Shown here one piece after another: positions 45,357 through 54,368 of a stretch of 64,000 nucleotides of DNA. The translations under genes were made by a program, and so were the position numbers. Source of the stretch: Devosia sp. Leaf420 (GTDB taxonomy: Bacteria; Pseudomonadota; Alphaproteobacteria; Rhizobiales; Devosiaceae); the NCBI RefSeq assembly GCF_001425445.1, contig NZ_LMQU01000013.1, positions 310,001 to 374,000 of the forward strand. The letters are read 5' to 3'. Below the pieces are notes generated by a model, which ran no database searches, was not told the origin of the DNA, and worked only from the letters and a program-made list of their open reading frames with translations. Position 1 is the stretch's first letter, and every line of letters starts with the position of its first letter.

Positions 45357-46107
45357 TGTCCGGGTTGAACCCTTCGAACACGATCTGGTCGATGTAGGGG
45401 CGCGCGGCCTCTGCTTCAACCTTAGACCGGATCGTCCAGGCGGTCACGGGCTTGCCGAGCGCGCGCCAAAAGGTGATCGCGGGCAGGGTCAGGGCGTTCT
45501 TGTCGCAAGAGATGAAGTCGAACTGCGTCTCATGCCAGTGGAGAAGGTGGCGCAGGGAGTAGCGCTCGTCTTCGGAGATCCCCGGTGGGTAGTCCTCGCC
45601 CTCATAGTCATAGGTGATGATGCCCCGCGGGCCGGAGAAGCCGTAGTCGCGGATGAGGGTGATGAGCTTGGGATCAAATGATTCGACGGTGACGGGGCCG
45701 GCATATTTCGCGAGGGCGTCAGCGGCGACGCGGGCAAGGCGCTGAGTGGCTTGCGTGGTCGGCTGGTGCTTGAGCTCGATCTGAAGGAGGGCGCGGCCAG
45801 CGATCTGCTCGAGAAAGGCGTCGAGGGTTTGGGGGCAATCGCCGGCGGCGCTGTCTAGGAGCGTCAGCGCGGTCATTTCGGCGACGGTGCGGTCGCTGAC
45901 GAGTCCGGTTTCGCCGGTCAGACGCTCCAGCTTTTCGTCGTGAAAAACCACCGCATGACCATCGCTGGTGAGTTGCAGGTCGCACTCAATGGCAAAGTTG
46001 CCCGCAATAGCGCCGGCAAAGGCGCTGGCGCTGTTTTCGATGACGCCGTTGGCGCGATCGTGGAGCCCGCGATGGGCGACGGGGCGGGGAAAGAGCGGCT
46101 CGGTCAT
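45343..46107 (-). CDS. Glycerophosphodiester phosphodiesterase family protein
   Basis: A 254-residue GDPD TIM-barrel protein, cytoplasmic (no signal peptide). Signature elements: VAHRGLHD (catalytic His), then a Glu-containing NSASAFAGAIAGNFAIECDLQ segment with metal ligands, and HAVVFHDEKLERLTG with the second catalytic His. It releases glycerol-3-phosphate from glycerophosphodiesters. I choose the ATG at 46107, where the family sequence begins, although the frame is open to 46173. It lies 72 bases after ridA and overlaps the GNAT gene. Confidence 0.9.
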   Translation of the reverse strand: MTEPLFPRPVAHRGLHDRANGVIENSASAFAGAIAGNFAIECDLQLTSDGHAVVFHDEKLERLTGETGLVSDRTVAEMTALTLLDSAAGDCPQTLDAFLEQIAGRALLQIELKHQPTTQATQRLARVAADALAKYAGPVTVESFDPKLITLIRDYGFSGPRGIITYDYEGEDYPPGISEDERYSLRHLLHWHETQFDFISCDKNALTLPAITFWRALGKPVTAWTIRSKVEAEAARPYIDQIVFEGFNPDSVSQ

Positions 46108-46179
46108 GGTGAAGGTCTGCCAGCGAGAGTGGAGGCGTGGGGTTCGCACGCCTCCGTGACAGTGTGATTGCAATCCGGC

Positions 46180-46638
46180 TTAGACTTCGACGACCGCGTC
46201 GATTTCGACGGCAGCGCCAAAAGGTAGCGAGGTGACGCCGAAAGCTGCGCGGGCATGCTTGCCATTTTCGCCGAGGATGGCCACCAGCAGGTTTGAAGCG
46301 CCATTGGCGACGAGGTGCTGTTCGGTGAAGTCATCGGCGGAACAGACGAGAACCGTGAGCTTCAGGATTTTCTTGATATCCTGGAGCTGAACGCCAGCTG
46401 TGTGGACGATGTGTGCGAGAACGTTGAGAATGGCGAGTTCAGCAGCATTGCCGCCCTGCTGCACATTCATCGTGTCGCCGAGCCGCCCCTCGACGACGCC
46501 GGCTTCGCCGATCGAAATCTGGCCTGATACATAGATCAGGTTGCCGCTGCGGGTGATGGGGACATAGCTGGCGACGGGTGCCTTGGCGGCTGGCAGCTCA
46601 TAGCCATATTCGCGGAGCTTTTGGATCGGATCGGTCAT
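46180..46638 (-). CDS. RidA family protein (Rid/YjgF/UK114)
   Basis: A 152-residue protein with the extended RidA-like form. Seen: [32 protein letters not shown] and the C-terminal [25 protein letters not shown] with the ligand-binding Arg. RidA proteins hydrolyse reactive enamine/imine intermediates. The start overlaps the dinB stop by 4 bases (ATGA), so the two are co-translated; a functional link is not obvious. Confidence 0.93.
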   Translation of the reverse strand: MTDPIQKLREYGYELPAAKAPVASYVPITRSGNLIYVSGQISIGEAGVVEGRLGDTMNVQQGGNAAELAILNVLAHIVHTAGVQLQDIKKILKLTVLVCSADDFTEQHLVANGASNLLVAILGENGKHARAAFGVTSLPFGAAVEIDAVVEV

Positions 46639-47963
46639 CTGGTCTTACCTTCCAGGTCTTCTGCTTCTTCTTCGGATGCCGGAGCCGAAAGAGTTTCGGA
46701 CCGGTTGGTGTAAAGCTTGCCGCGAACGACCGCCGTGCGGCCGAAGCGGGATCGGACGCGGTCCATGGCCCGTTCCGCTGCAGCCTTCCGGGCCACTTGT
46801 GGTTCCAGAAGGTCGCTGGGGTCAGACCCATCTGCCGCATCGAGACCCGAGACACCGATGCCAATCAAGCGAAAGGACGTTCCGTCCGCTTCACGCTGCA
46901 ACAGGGTCAGGCCGGCTTCGTAGAGGACGTTTGCAAGCTGTGTCGGCATCATCAGGTGTCTCGCCCGCGTGCGCAACTTAAATCCCGTGGTCTTGAGCTT
47001 GAGCGTCACTGTGTCGCCAACGAGCGACTTTCTTTTCAGCCGCTCAGACAGGCGTTCGCTGCATTTAAGAAGTTCGGTCGATAATTCTTCGAGTGTCGCG
47101 AGGTCGCGATTAAAGGTCGTTTCGGATGAGACGGTCTTCATTTCTCCATCGATAGAGACCCGGCGACTGTCCTGGCCTTGCGACAGCCGTGCAAGGCGCG
47201 CGCCTGATTCTCCATAGAGCCGCATGAGCTGCACCGGGTCTTCCTGCTGAAGCTGGCCGATGGTGTGATAGCCGTCTTTCTTGAGCGTTTCGGAGAACAC
47301 CTTGCCAACGCCGTAGATTAGGCTGATCGGCCTTGGCGCGAGGAAAGACAGGGTTTCAGCGGCACCGATGACGGCAAATCCGCGTGGCTTATCGAGATCT
47401 GAGGCGACCTTGGCGAGGAATTTATTGTGGCTGAGACCGACTGAGATCGAAACGCCGATCTCTTCCTCGATGGCGCGCGAAAAACGCGCCAATGTCAGAG
47501 CCGGGGCGGCTTTGTGGACCTTTTCGGTGCCCGTCAGATCCATGAAGGCTTCGTCGATGGAGATGGGTTCGACGAGTGGGGTCAAGGCATCCATGTGGCG
47601 GCGGATTTGCCGGCTGACATCGACATACTTGGCCATGTTCGGCTTGATGATTACGGCGTCGGGGCAGAGTTCACGCGCCTTGAACATGGGCATTGCGGAG
47701 CGCACGCCGAACTGGCGGGCAATGTAGCAACAGGTGGAAACAACGCCCCGCGTGCCGCCGCCGATGATGAGAGGACGGTCGCGCAGGCTCGGGTCGTCCC
47801 GCTTTTCGACTGAAGCGTAGAACGCGTCGCAATCGACGTGGGCGATGGAGAGGCTGAAAAGCTCCGCGTGACTGCGAATGCGGGGCGAACCGCATTTCGG
47901 ACAGCGGCGCGGTTCAGGCGCTGTCGATCCAAAGTTCAGACAATCGCGGCAGAGCCAATCCAT
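46635..47963 (-). CDS. dinB: DNA polymerase IV with N-terminal zinc ribbon
   Basis: A 442-residue Y-family translesion polymerase. Catalytic residues are visible: Asp44 in [11 protein letters not shown] and Asp137/Glu138 in SIDEAFMDL. The thumb HhH region is present ([14 protein letters not shown]), and the little-finger domain runs to about residue 380. Ahead of the palm there is a 30-residue segment with Cys5, Cys8, Cys21 and Cys24 ([15 protein letters not shown]), a zinc-ribbon-like extension that I recall from rhizobial DinB. No SOS box is visible upstream. It lies 9 bases after the DUF3572 gene and overlaps ridA. Confidence 0.94.
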   Translation of the reverse strand: MDWLCRDCLNFGSTAPEPRRCPKCGSPRIRSHAELFSLSIAHVDCDAFYASVEKRDDPSLRDRPLIIGGGTRGVVSTCCYIARQFGVRSAMPMFKARELCPDAVIIKPNMAKYVDVSRQIRRHMDALTPLVEPISIDEAFMDLTGTEKVHKAAPALTLARFSRAIEEEIGVSISVGLSHNKFLAKVASDLDKPRGFAVIGAAETLSFLAPRPISLIYGVGKVFSETLKKDGYHTIGQLQQEDPVQLMRLYGESGARLARLSQGQDSRRVSIDGEMKTVSSETTFNRDLATLEELSTELLKCSERLSERLKRKSLVGDTVTLKLKTTGFKLRTRARHLMMPTQLANVLYEAGLTLLQREADGTSFRLIGIGVSGLDAADGSDPSDLLEPQVARKAAAERAMDRVRSRFGRTAVVRGKLYTNRSETLSAPASEEEAEDLEGKTR

Positions 47964-47972
47964 CGTGCCGCG

Positions 47973-48251
47973 TTATCCGCTTGGATTGAGCTTGTGCCAA
48001 AGATGCATGAACGATTCCGGCGTTATGCCGGCATTGGCACAGAGCGCGAGAAGAATCGGTTCGTTTGAGGCAAAGTAATCGATGAGGCCGGTTTGCAGGC
48101 GCTTGGTGCCGACGGCCTGTCGAAGCGACTGCGGATCGAACCCGGCAAACTGCATGAAAGCCAGCAGCTCTTCAGGATTTTCGGCAAGATAACCGAGGCA
48201 GGCGTCAGCAACCGTGGCGAGATCGGGCGTTGACGGTTTGGCGAGGGGCAC
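47973..48251 (-). CDS. DUF3572 family protein
   Basis: A 92-residue all-helical cytoplasmic protein. The pattern (ADACLGYLAENPEELLAFMQ, then GFDPQSLRQAV) matches the Hyphomicrobiales DUF3572 family, whose members usually lie between divK and dinB, as here. It is divergent from divK with 123 bases between. Function is unknown. It is probably in one transcript with dinB (9-base gap). Confidence 0.85.
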   Translation of the reverse strand: MPLAKPSTPDLATVADACLGYLAENPEELLAFMQFAGFDPQSLRQAVGTKRLQTGLIDYFASNEPILLALCANAGITPESFMHLWHKLNPSG

Positions 48252-48374
48252 GGAAAGGCCTCATTTGAGGTTTTGTAACGGTTTCAATGTTACCCCATGC
48301 ATTCGGGGAAGCGAAGAGCCGTGGATATATGGCCGGATAATCGGCCAGCATGCCAGGCGCGCAAGTGAGGACCA

Positions 48375-48746
48375 ATGTCCAAGACTGTCATGATCGTGGA
48401 AGACAATGAGCTGAATATGAAGCTCTTCAACGATCTCCTCGAATCGCGCGGCTATCGCGTCATCCAGACACGGAACGGCCTCGAAGCGCTTGATTTGGCT
48501 CGTGCCCATATGCCCGACCTGATCCTTATGGATATCCAATTGCCTGAAGTTTCGGGGTTGGTGGTGACCAAGTGGCTCAAGGATGACGAGCACCTCGCGC
48601 ATATTCCTGTGATTGCCGTCACCGCCTTTGCGATGAAGGGCGACGAAGAGCGCATTCTGCAAGGCGGTTGTGAGGGTTACATCAGTAAACCCATCTCCGT
48701 GTCTCACTTTCTGGAAACCATTGCCCGCTACATTGGACCAGCCTGA
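48375..48746 (+). CDS. divK: Cell-cycle response regulator DivK
   Basis: A 123-residue single-domain receiver. The phospho-acceptor is Asp53 (LILMDIQLP); the acidic pair Glu9/Asp10 ([16 protein letters not shown]) and the conserved Lys (YISKPIS) are present. DivK is phosphorylated by DivJ/PleC and modulates CckA-CtrA signalling. Position directly upstream of pleD supports the identification over a generic CheY. It is divergent from DUF3572. Confidence 0.94.
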   Translation: MSKTVMIVEDNELNMKLFNDLLESRGYRVIQTRNGLEALDLARAHMPDLILMDIQLPEVSGLVVTKWLKDDEHLAHIPVIAVTAFAMKGDEERILQGGCEGYISKPISVSHFLETIARYIGPA

Positions 48747-48831
48747 CCAGATCGGGGCATGTCTCTGATCTGATTGGTATGCCCGGTCGCTTGAAGCGAT
48801 CGGACTGGGGCGTGATTGCGGGAGAACTGAC

Positions 48832-50202
48832 GTGACGGCGCGCGTATTGATTGTCGACGACATTCCAACGAATGTCCGGTTGCTCGAAGCGCGCCTAACG
48901 GCCGAATATTTTGAAGTTCTGACAGCATCTTCCGGGGCGCAGGCACTCGAAATCTGCGAGACGGCCGAGATCGACATCGTGCTGCTCGACGTGATGATGC
49001 CGGTGATGGACGGGTTCGAAGTCTGCCGGCGGCTCAAGTCCAATCCCAAAACCCACCATTTGCCGGTGCTGATGATCACGGCGCTCGATCAGCCCTCTGA
49101 TCGCGTGAAGGGGCTCGAGGCGGGGGCGGACGACTTTCTGACAAAGCCGGTCGACGATACGCAGCTCATGGCGCGCGTTAAGAGCCTGTCGCGCCTCAAA
49201 TCCTTGACTGACGAATTGCGTGCTCGCGCGATGACCGGCCAGCAGATCGCCATCGAAGATGCGCTGCGGGCGATGGATACGATTTCGGCGAGCGGCGGAT
49301 CGGTGTTGATCATCGACAGCGATCGCCGCCATGCAGAACGCGTGCAGAGCTATCTTTCGGAAGAACACAAGGTCGACATTCTGCACGAGCCTGCAGACGC
49401 GGTTTTCCAAGTTACTGGAATAACTTACGAGCTTGTGCTCGTCAGCATGGCGCTTGGAGATTTCGACCCGCTCCGAGTTGCCTCGCAGGTGCGCACCATC
49501 GACCATTCGCGCAACATTCCTATTATCCTGATGGCGGATGACGGCGACAAGGCGCGAGTGGTGCGGGCGCTGGATCTGGGGATCAACGATTTCATCAGCC
49601 GGCCCATAGAGCGGAACGAACTGAAGGCCCGGGTGCGGACGCAAATCCGGCGGCATCGCTACGCCATGGAGCTGCGCGAAAGCGTCAATCATTCGATCGC
49701 CATGGCGGTGACGGACGATCTGACCGGGCTCTACAATCGCCGCTATTTCGATAGACATCTCAATGTGTTGCTGGGCAAGGCCCAAAGCCAGGACAAGAAC
49801 CTGGCGGTGATGATTCTCGACATCGATCACTTCAAATCGGTCAACGATACCTATGGGCACGATGCCGGTGACGTGGTGCTCAAGGAGTTCTCGGCGCGGA
49901 TGAAGCGGAATATCCGCGGGGTGGATCTGGCCTGCCGGTTTGGCGGCGAGGAATTCGTGGTGCTGATGCCCGATACTGACGTGCTGAACGCCGAGCTGGT
50001 GGCAGAGCGCGTGCGGCAGGCTATTGCCGAAAAGTCTTTTGATATCAAAGGGCAGCGGCCGTTGACGGTGACGGTATCGGTTGGCGTTTCGTTCAATGAG
50101 ACGCACGCGGATACGCCGGAAAGTCTGATCAAGCGGGCGGACCTCGCGCTTTATCGTGCCAAGCGTGAAGGGCGGAACCGGGTTATCCTTGACGCTGCTT
50201 GA
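48832..50202 (+). CDS. pleD: Response regulator/diguanylate cyclase PleD
   Basis: A 456-residue protein with REC1 (1-118, phospho-acceptor Asp53), a degenerate REC2 adaptor (about 157-270) and a GGDEF domain. The active site is GGEEF (371-375) and the allosteric I-site RxxD is Arg362-Asp365, so product inhibition by c-di-GMP is expected. It makes cyclic di-GMP at the pole during the cell cycle. The start follows GGGAGAACTGAC. It lies 85 bases after divK. The tandem PilZ protein at 1.7 kb is a possible effector. Confidence 0.96.
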   Translation: MTARVLIVDDIPTNVRLLEARLTAEYFEVLTASSGAQALEICETAEIDIVLLDVMMPVMDGFEVCRRLKSNPKTHHLPVLMITALDQPSDRVKGLEAGADDFLTKPVDDTQLMARVKSLSRLKSLTDELRARAMTGQQIAIEDALRAMDTISASGGSVLIIDSDRRHAERVQSYLSEEHKVDILHEPADAVFQVTGITYELVLVSMALGDFDPLRVASQVRTIDHSRNIPIILMADDGDKARVVRALDLGINDFISRPIERNELKARVRTQIRRHRYAMELRESVNHSIAMAVTDDLTGLYNRRYFDRHLNVLLGKAQSQDKNLAVMILDIDHFKSVNDTYGHDAGDVVLKEFSARMKRNIRGVDLACRFGGEEFVVLMPDTDVLNAELVAERVRQAIAEKSFDIKGQRPLTVTVSVGVSFNETHADTPESLIKRADLALYRAKREGRNRVILDAA

Positions 50203-50257
50203 TAAAATGCGACGCGTTAGGGTTATCTGTTATAATTAACAAGAGGTTACCGCTGCG

Positions 50258-50283
50258 CAAGCGACGGATCCGCTTGAGTTTTT
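50258..50283 (+). terminator. Rho-independent terminator of pleD
   Basis: CAAGCG/CGCTTG 6-bp stem with a 7-base loop, followed by AGTTTTT. It lies 56 bases after the pleD stop. A TATAAT at 50231-50236 just upstream is noted but has no matching -35 element. Confidence 0.6.
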
Positions 50284-50284
50284 C

Positions 50285-50460
50285 AGGCCTTAAAGTAGGT
50301 TGAATTTCAGACAGCAGCGGCTAACGGCCCAGCAGTCTTAGAGATCCCTACGGCTTTTCTCAGGTCCGCCGCAACTCCTGAGTTCCGTAGGGCGGTTGGT
50401 CCGGACGCGGCGAGAGTGGCCTCTTCGACGTGCCGCTCCGGACCAGCCACTCTTTTTCAT
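50285..50460 (+). ncRNA. Candidate structured RNA downstream of pleD
   Basis: A non-coding stretch with two strong compound hairpins. Hairpin 1: CCCTACGG (50346-50353) with CCGTAGGG (50385-50392), with an inner CTCAGG/CCTGAG stem. Hairpin 2: GGTCCGGA (50398-50405) with TCCGGACC (50437-50444), with inner GCGGC/GCCGC and AGAG/CTCT stems. TTTTT follows at 50453-50457. AGAGTGGC (50413-50420) can alternatively pair with GCCACTCT (50446-50453), directly before the T run, so two mutually exclusive folds exist. No open frame covers it. It lies behind the pleD terminator and ahead of convergent rpmG. It does not match SRP RNA, 6S, tmRNA or tRNA features that I can recognise. 50461-50547 holds only an 8-base inverted repeat (CGATGTTA/TAACATCG). 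Confidence 0.4.
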
Positions 50461-50547
50461 ACAGGTTATGGTTATGCGTCCCGATGTTAGCATTCCGTTA
50501 ACATCGAGTTCTGCTTTTCTCAGATTTCGGTATTCCAGATGCGAAAT

Positions 50548-50570
50548 GGCCCCGCACGATGTGCGGGGCC
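50548..50570 (-). terminator. Hairpin after rpmG (probable terminator)
   Basis: GGCCCCGCAC pairs perfectly with GTGCGGGGCC over a 3-base loop, 29 bases beyond the rpmG stop. On the minus strand only ATTTCG follows, so the U tract is poor. Confidence 0.65.
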
Positions 50571-50598
50571 TTCAAACGCTTGGAAAGGTCAGATCAAA

Positions 50599-50766
50599 TT
50601 ACTTGATCTTGGCTTCCTTGAATTCGACGTGCTTGCGGACGACGGGGTCGTACTTCTTGAATGCAAGCTTTTCGGTCTGGGTGCGTGCGTTCTTCTTGGT
50701 GACATAGAAGAAGCCGGTATCAGCCGTCGACACGAGCTTGATCTTGATGGTGGCGGCTTTTGCCAT
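50599..50766 (-). CDS. rpmG: 50S ribosomal protein L33
   Basis: A 55-residue basic protein reading [20 protein letters not shown], then [20 protein letters not shown] and [15 protein letters not shown]. This is the classic L33 sequence of the cysteine-free (zinc-independent) type, and length is exact for the family. It stands alone on the minus strand, convergent with pleD and the candidate RNA. Confidence 0.95.
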   Translation of the reverse strand: MAKAATIKIKLVSTADTGFFYVTKKNARTQTEKLAFKKYDPVVRKHVEFKEAKIK

Positions 50767-50919
50767 TTTCGCAGTCCTTAATAAAACAAAGGGCGCTGCG
50801 AAACGGCAGCGCTGGAATTTGGGCGCAAACTACGGATTTGCGGCCGATTGTCAAGCAGGTAGAGGGTGCAGCATACATGACCGCTCGGAATCGCTGCCGC
50901 GTCTCGGCGAGGATTAGCC

Positions 50920-51206
50920 TCAGGCGTCGGGCCAGTTTTCGTGACCATGCCGCACGCGGATAATCAAGATGTCTCCGGCACCTTCCACGACATAGACGAC
51001 GAGGTGAGCCTTGGAGGGATGGATCGGACAGGTGGGTGAATGTCGGGCCGCTCCGGGGCGATTCTTGGATTGGCGGCAATCAGATCGAACAGATCAAACA
51101 GTTCGTTGTGGTACCGCGCGGCCTGGTTTTCTCCGAAGAGGCGTATGCCGGCTTGGGCAATCTCGACCAAATCGATTTCGGCCTGCCTTGTAAGACGAAA
51201 GCCCAT
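50920..51206 (-). pseudogene. RelE/ParE-family toxin gene with a frameshift
   Basis: From the ATG at 51206 the first 61 codons give a typical ParE start (MGFRLTRQAEIDLVEIAQ, ARYHNELFDLFDLIAANP, RPDIHPPVR). The frame then runs into unrelated residues and stops at 50964. One frame over, from about 51024, the missing C-terminal half appears: IHPSKAHLVVYVVEG, then AGDILIIRVRHGHENWPDA, ending with a stop at 50920. Joining them with one extra base gives about 95 residues, the family length. A single-base deletion (or sequencing error) near 51022-51027 explains it. The ParD-like antitoxin gene lies 2 bases upstream and is intact. Confidence 0.85.
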
Positions 51207-51208
51207 GA

Positions 51209-51451
51209 TTAACCGGCCACAGCGCGCCTTTTGGCTTCAGCGAAAATGCCCTCTCTCGTGAGGGTGCCGGCGCCGCTGGCCAGGCCTTCATCGACATAGC
51301 GCTGCATGGTTGAGATTTTGTCGCTGCGTTCCTGATCCTTACGGATCAGATCGCGGACATAATCGCTCGCATTGGCATAGCGCCCGGTCTGCGCCTGGGC
51401 TTCGACCCAGTCTTTCATCGGACCGGGGAGTGAAACGTTCATCGTGGCCAT
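51209..51451 (-). CDS. ParD-like antitoxin (ribbon-helix-helix)
   Basis: An 80-residue type II antitoxin. The N-terminal ribbon-helix-helix DNA-binding part is MATMNVSLPGPMKDWVEAQA with YANASDYVRDLIRKDQ; the rest (MQRYVDEGLASGAGTLTREG) is the toxin-binding tail. GGAGGC lies 6 bases before the ATG at 51451, so the TTG at 51463 is not used. The companion toxin gene 2 bases downstream is frameshifted, so the antitoxin may now be an orphan. Confidence 0.9.
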   Translation of the reverse strand: MATMNVSLPGPMKDWVEAQAQTGRYANASDYVRDLIRKDQERSDKISTMQRYVDEGLASGAGTLTREGIFAEAKRRAVAG

Positions 51452-51517
51452 ATTTGCCTCCAAGAACGAATATCGCAGTTTTTGGCAAAGATTGTCAAAG
51501 CGTGTGGGACCTCGCCC

Positions 51518-51538
51518 TTCGACCGGCTCAGGGTGAGC
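51518..51538. repeat. Interspersed repeat CTTCGAC..GGCTCAGGGTGAG
   Basis: CTTCGACCGGCTCAGGGTGA, part of a well-known proteobacterial intergenic repeat. A single copy between the ParD gene and the DUF983 gene. No inverted partner is present nearby. Confidence 0.5.
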
Positions 51539-51562
51539 TCTGGTGTGCTTCGCTAGGAGTGT

Positions 51563-51961
51563 TCAATCCGCCCGGCTGGGCGCGCCGAAGCCGTACATGC
51601 GGGCGGCCCATTGCAGACCCACGATCGAGCCCTTGATGGGGGGCAGGAGGGCGAGGCAGAGGACGATGGAGAGGGGAATCATCGTCAGGAGATAGGTGAT
51701 CGGCTGGACATGGTAGGTCATGTCCATATGCAGCATCAGGAAGATGATGATGTGGCCGACAATGGTGATGGCGATATAGGGCGGGAAATCATCGGCGCGA
51801 TGATGGCTTAGCTCTTCGCCGCAGACATTGCATTGGTCCGCGACCTTGAGATAGGCGCGGAACATCTTGCCCTGGCCACAGTGCGGGCAGCGGCAGAGGG
51901 CGCCGCGCCACATGGCCTGGCCGACACTGCGATTTTCGAGAGTGGTGGTGTTCTCTGGCAT
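51563..51961 (-). CDS. DUF983 family membrane protein
   Basis: A 132-residue protein. An N-terminal cytoplasmic zinc-ribbon-like segment (CRCPHCGQG and CNVCGEE) is followed by two hydrophobic helices (about 63-80, 86-108), which is the DUF983 layout. The family is widespread in alphaproteobacteria with no firm function. It starts 4 bases after the rnr stop and is probably co-transcribed with rnr. Confidence 0.88.
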   Translation of the reverse strand: MPENTTTLENRSVGQAMWRGALCRCPHCGQGKMFRAYLKVADQCNVCGEELSHHRADDFPPYIAITIVGHIIIFLMLHMDMTYHVQPITYLLTMIPLSIVLCLALLPPIKGSIVGLQWAARMYGFGAPSRAD

Positions 51962-51965
51962 GGAA

Positions 51966-54242
51966 CTACCTCTTTCTCCGGCCCTTGGGACCGAAGCTCT
52001 TAGATGGGCGTTTTTGCGGGCGGCGCCCAGATGGCGGATTGCCGCGGGTGCCTTCAGACAACAACTCGAAGCGGAGCGATCCGGCTACCGGAGCTGCTTC
52101 AAGTAAACGCACGGTCACGCGATCGCCGAGCGTAAAAGTTTCGCCGCCGCGTTCGCCGACCATGGCCTGCCGCTCTTCGACATAGCGATAATAGTCCTGG
52201 CCCAGGGTCGAGGCCGGGATGAAGCCATCGGCGCCGGTTTCGAGGAGGCGGATGAAGAGGCCCGAGCGGGTGACGCCGGAAACTCGGCCTTCGAAGCGGG
52301 CACCGATCTTTTGCGCGAGGAATTGCGCGAGGAGGCGATCGGAGGTTTCGCGTTCGGCCAGCATGGCGCGGCGCTCGGTGGCCGAGATGTGCTGAGCGAT
52401 GCCGGTAAGTTTTGTTTCTTCCTGCTCGGTGAGGCCATCACCGCCGAAGCCGAGGGCTTTCACCAGCGCGCGGTGCACGATCAAATCGGCATAGCGGCGG
52501 ATGGGCGAGGTGAAGTGGGCGTAGCGGTTGAGGTTAAGACCGAAATGGCCGTAATTCTCTGCCGAATATTCGGCCTGCGCCTGGCTGCGCAGCACCATTT
52601 CGCTGACCTGTTCAACATTGCCGGCCTTGCGGGCCTGATTGAGAATGCCGTTGAAATCGGACGCGCGGACAGAATCGGATTGTTTCACCGAAATATCGAG
52701 GCTGCCTAGGAAGTCGCGCAGGCTTTGGAGCTTTTCGGAGGAGGGCTCGTCGTGGACGCGATAGAGCAGTTCCTGGCGCTTCTGTTCGAGCGTTTCGGCG
52801 GCGGCGACATTGGCCGCGATCATCATTTCTTCGATCAGCCGATGGGCTTCAAGGCGGTCGGGGATGCGGATATCGGCGACCATGCCTTTTTCGTCGAGGA
52901 TGATCTTGCGCTCGGGCAGATCGAGATCGAGCGGACCACGCTTGTCGCGGGCCGAGGCCATGGCGTCATAAGCGGCCCAGAGCGGGCGCAGGATAGGATC
53001 GAGCAGCGGGCCGGTCTTGTCGTCGGCATTGCCATCGATTGCGGCTTGCGCCTGCTGGTAGCTGAGCTTGGCGGCCGAGCGCATCAGGATGCGATGGAAA
53101 GAGTGGCTGATCTTGTTGCCATCGGCGTCGAGCACCATGCGCACAGCGAGGGCGGCGCGGGGCTCGCCTTCCTTGAGCGAACAGAGTTCGTTGGAAATGC
53201 GCTCGGGCAGCATGGGCACGACGCGGTCGGGGAAATAGACCGAATTGCCGCGGAGATAGGCTTCGCGATCAAGCGCCGTGCCGGGGCGCACATAGGCGGC
53301 GACGTCGGCGATGGCCACGGTGACCACGTGGCCGCCGGGGTTCTTCGGGTCTTCGTCGGGCGCGGCGTGGACCGCGTCGTCATGGTCCTTGGCGTCGGGC
53401 GGATCGATGGTGACCAAAGGCAGGTCGCGCCAATCCTCGCGGCCTTTCAGGGTCGCTTCCTTGGCTTCTTCGGCTTCGCGAACGACGCTGGCGGGGAAGA
53501 CATAGGGGATTTCGAGATTGTGGATGGCGATCATCGAGACCGCACCTTCTGAGGCGGGGTTGCCGATGACATTGGTGACCCGAGCGCGCGGAATCATCAG
53601 CCGGCCCGAGAGCTTTACCTCCACTTCGACGAGGTCGCCGTCCTTGCTGTCGCCGAGATCGCCAAGCGGGATGCGCATTTCCTTTTGCTTGCGATCGATC
53701 GGAATGAGGCGGGCGCCCTCATTGTCCATGCGGACGATGCCGATCTGCCCACGACGGGGCTTGTCGAGCACCTTCATCGGCTTGGCGGTGTAATGCGGGA
53801 TGTCGTCTTCGCCGGCATCGATCCGCGCGAGGATGCGGTCGCCGGGGGCGGGCGCTACGCGAGCGTCGCTGCCGACGAGAACTTCGACGCGCGGCTTTTC
53901 GCCTTCCTCGTCATTCCACTGGGCCGGGTAGGCGTGGAGCGCATCGGGATCGGCGTCGGACGGGATATCGAGGACAGTGACGTGGGGCAGGGCGGCGGTG
54001 CGGCGCAGCGCCTTGCGGGTGCGCGTGATGACACCATCGCCTTCTAGCTCGGCCAGCATGGCCTTGAAGGGCTTCCGCATATCACCGCGAATGCCGAAGA
54101 CCTTGGCGAGATCGCGCTTGCCCTTGATATCGGCGTCCTGGGCGAGCGCGGCAAGAAGCTGTTCGCGGGTCGGCAATTCACCGGCGCGCGGCTGAACGCT
54201 GCGACGGGGGCCGGACGTGGTTTTTGGTTTTTTGGTTTTCAT
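51966..54242 (-). CDS. rnr: Ribonuclease R
   Basis: A 758-residue 3'-5' exoribonuclease. Order: basic N-terminus, helix-turn-helix and cold-shock domains, then the RNB catalytic domain with the metal aspartates in DPPDAKDHDDAVHA (about residue 282), YVRPGTALDREAYLRGNSVY and HFTSPIRRYADLIVHRAL. The S1 domain follows, and the lysine/arginine-rich tail ends KSFGPKGRRKR. RNase R degrades structured RNA, including tmRNA-tagged transcripts; ArfB at 7.4 kb acts in the parallel rescue route. It is followed by DUF983. Confidence 0.95.
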   Translation of the reverse strand: MKTKKPKTTSGPRRSVQPRAGELPTREQLLAALAQDADIKGKRDLAKVFGIRGDMRKPFKAMLAELEGDGVITRTRKALRRTAALPHVTVLDIPSDADPDALHAYPAQWNDEEGEKPRVEVLVGSDARVAPAPGDRILARIDAGEDDIPHYTAKPMKVLDKPRRGQIGIVRMDNEGARLIPIDRKQKEMRIPLGDLGDSKDGDLVEVEVKLSGRLMIPRARVTNVIGNPASEGAVSMIAIHNLEIPYVFPASVVREAEEAKEATLKGREDWRDLPLVTIDPPDAKDHDDAVHAAPDEDPKNPGGHVVTVAIADVAAYVRPGTALDREAYLRGNSVYFPDRVVPMLPERISNELCSLKEGEPRAALAVRMVLDADGNKISHSFHRILMRSAAKLSYQQAQAAIDGNADDKTGPLLDPILRPLWAAYDAMASARDKRGPLDLDLPERKIILDEKGMVADIRIPDRLEAHRLIEEMMIAANVAAAETLEQKRQELLYRVHDEPSSEKLQSLRDFLGSLDISVKQSDSVRASDFNGILNQARKAGNVEQVSEMVLRSQAQAEYSAENYGHFGLNLNRYAHFTSPIRRYADLIVHRALVKALGFGGDGLTEQEETKLTGIAQHISATERRAMLAERETSDRLLAQFLAQKIGARFEGRVSGVTRSGLFIRLLETGADGFIPASTLGQDYYRYVEERQAMVGERGGETFTLGDRVTVRLLEAAPVAGSLRFELLSEGTRGNPPSGRRPQKRPSKSFGPKGRRKR

Positions 54243-54368
54243 GTTGATGGATATGTAGGGGATTGGCGGGGTTTTGCCAATTCAACGCCGTCCCACAGGG
54301 CAAATCGCCCCAATGGGGCGATTTGAGGCGGGGAAGCCACGAGAGCCATGCTGGAATGGCCGGGACGG

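Noticed and set aside
50243-50284. Tiny RNA driven by TATAAT at 50231
   Set aside because: No convincing -35 element at 16-18 bases; the hairpin is explained as the pleD terminator.
50398-50457. tRNA or SRP RNA in the pleD-rpmG spacer
   Set aside because: No T-arm GTTCRA sequence, no CCA-ready acceptor stem, and no GGAA tetraloop or conserved SRP symmetric loop.
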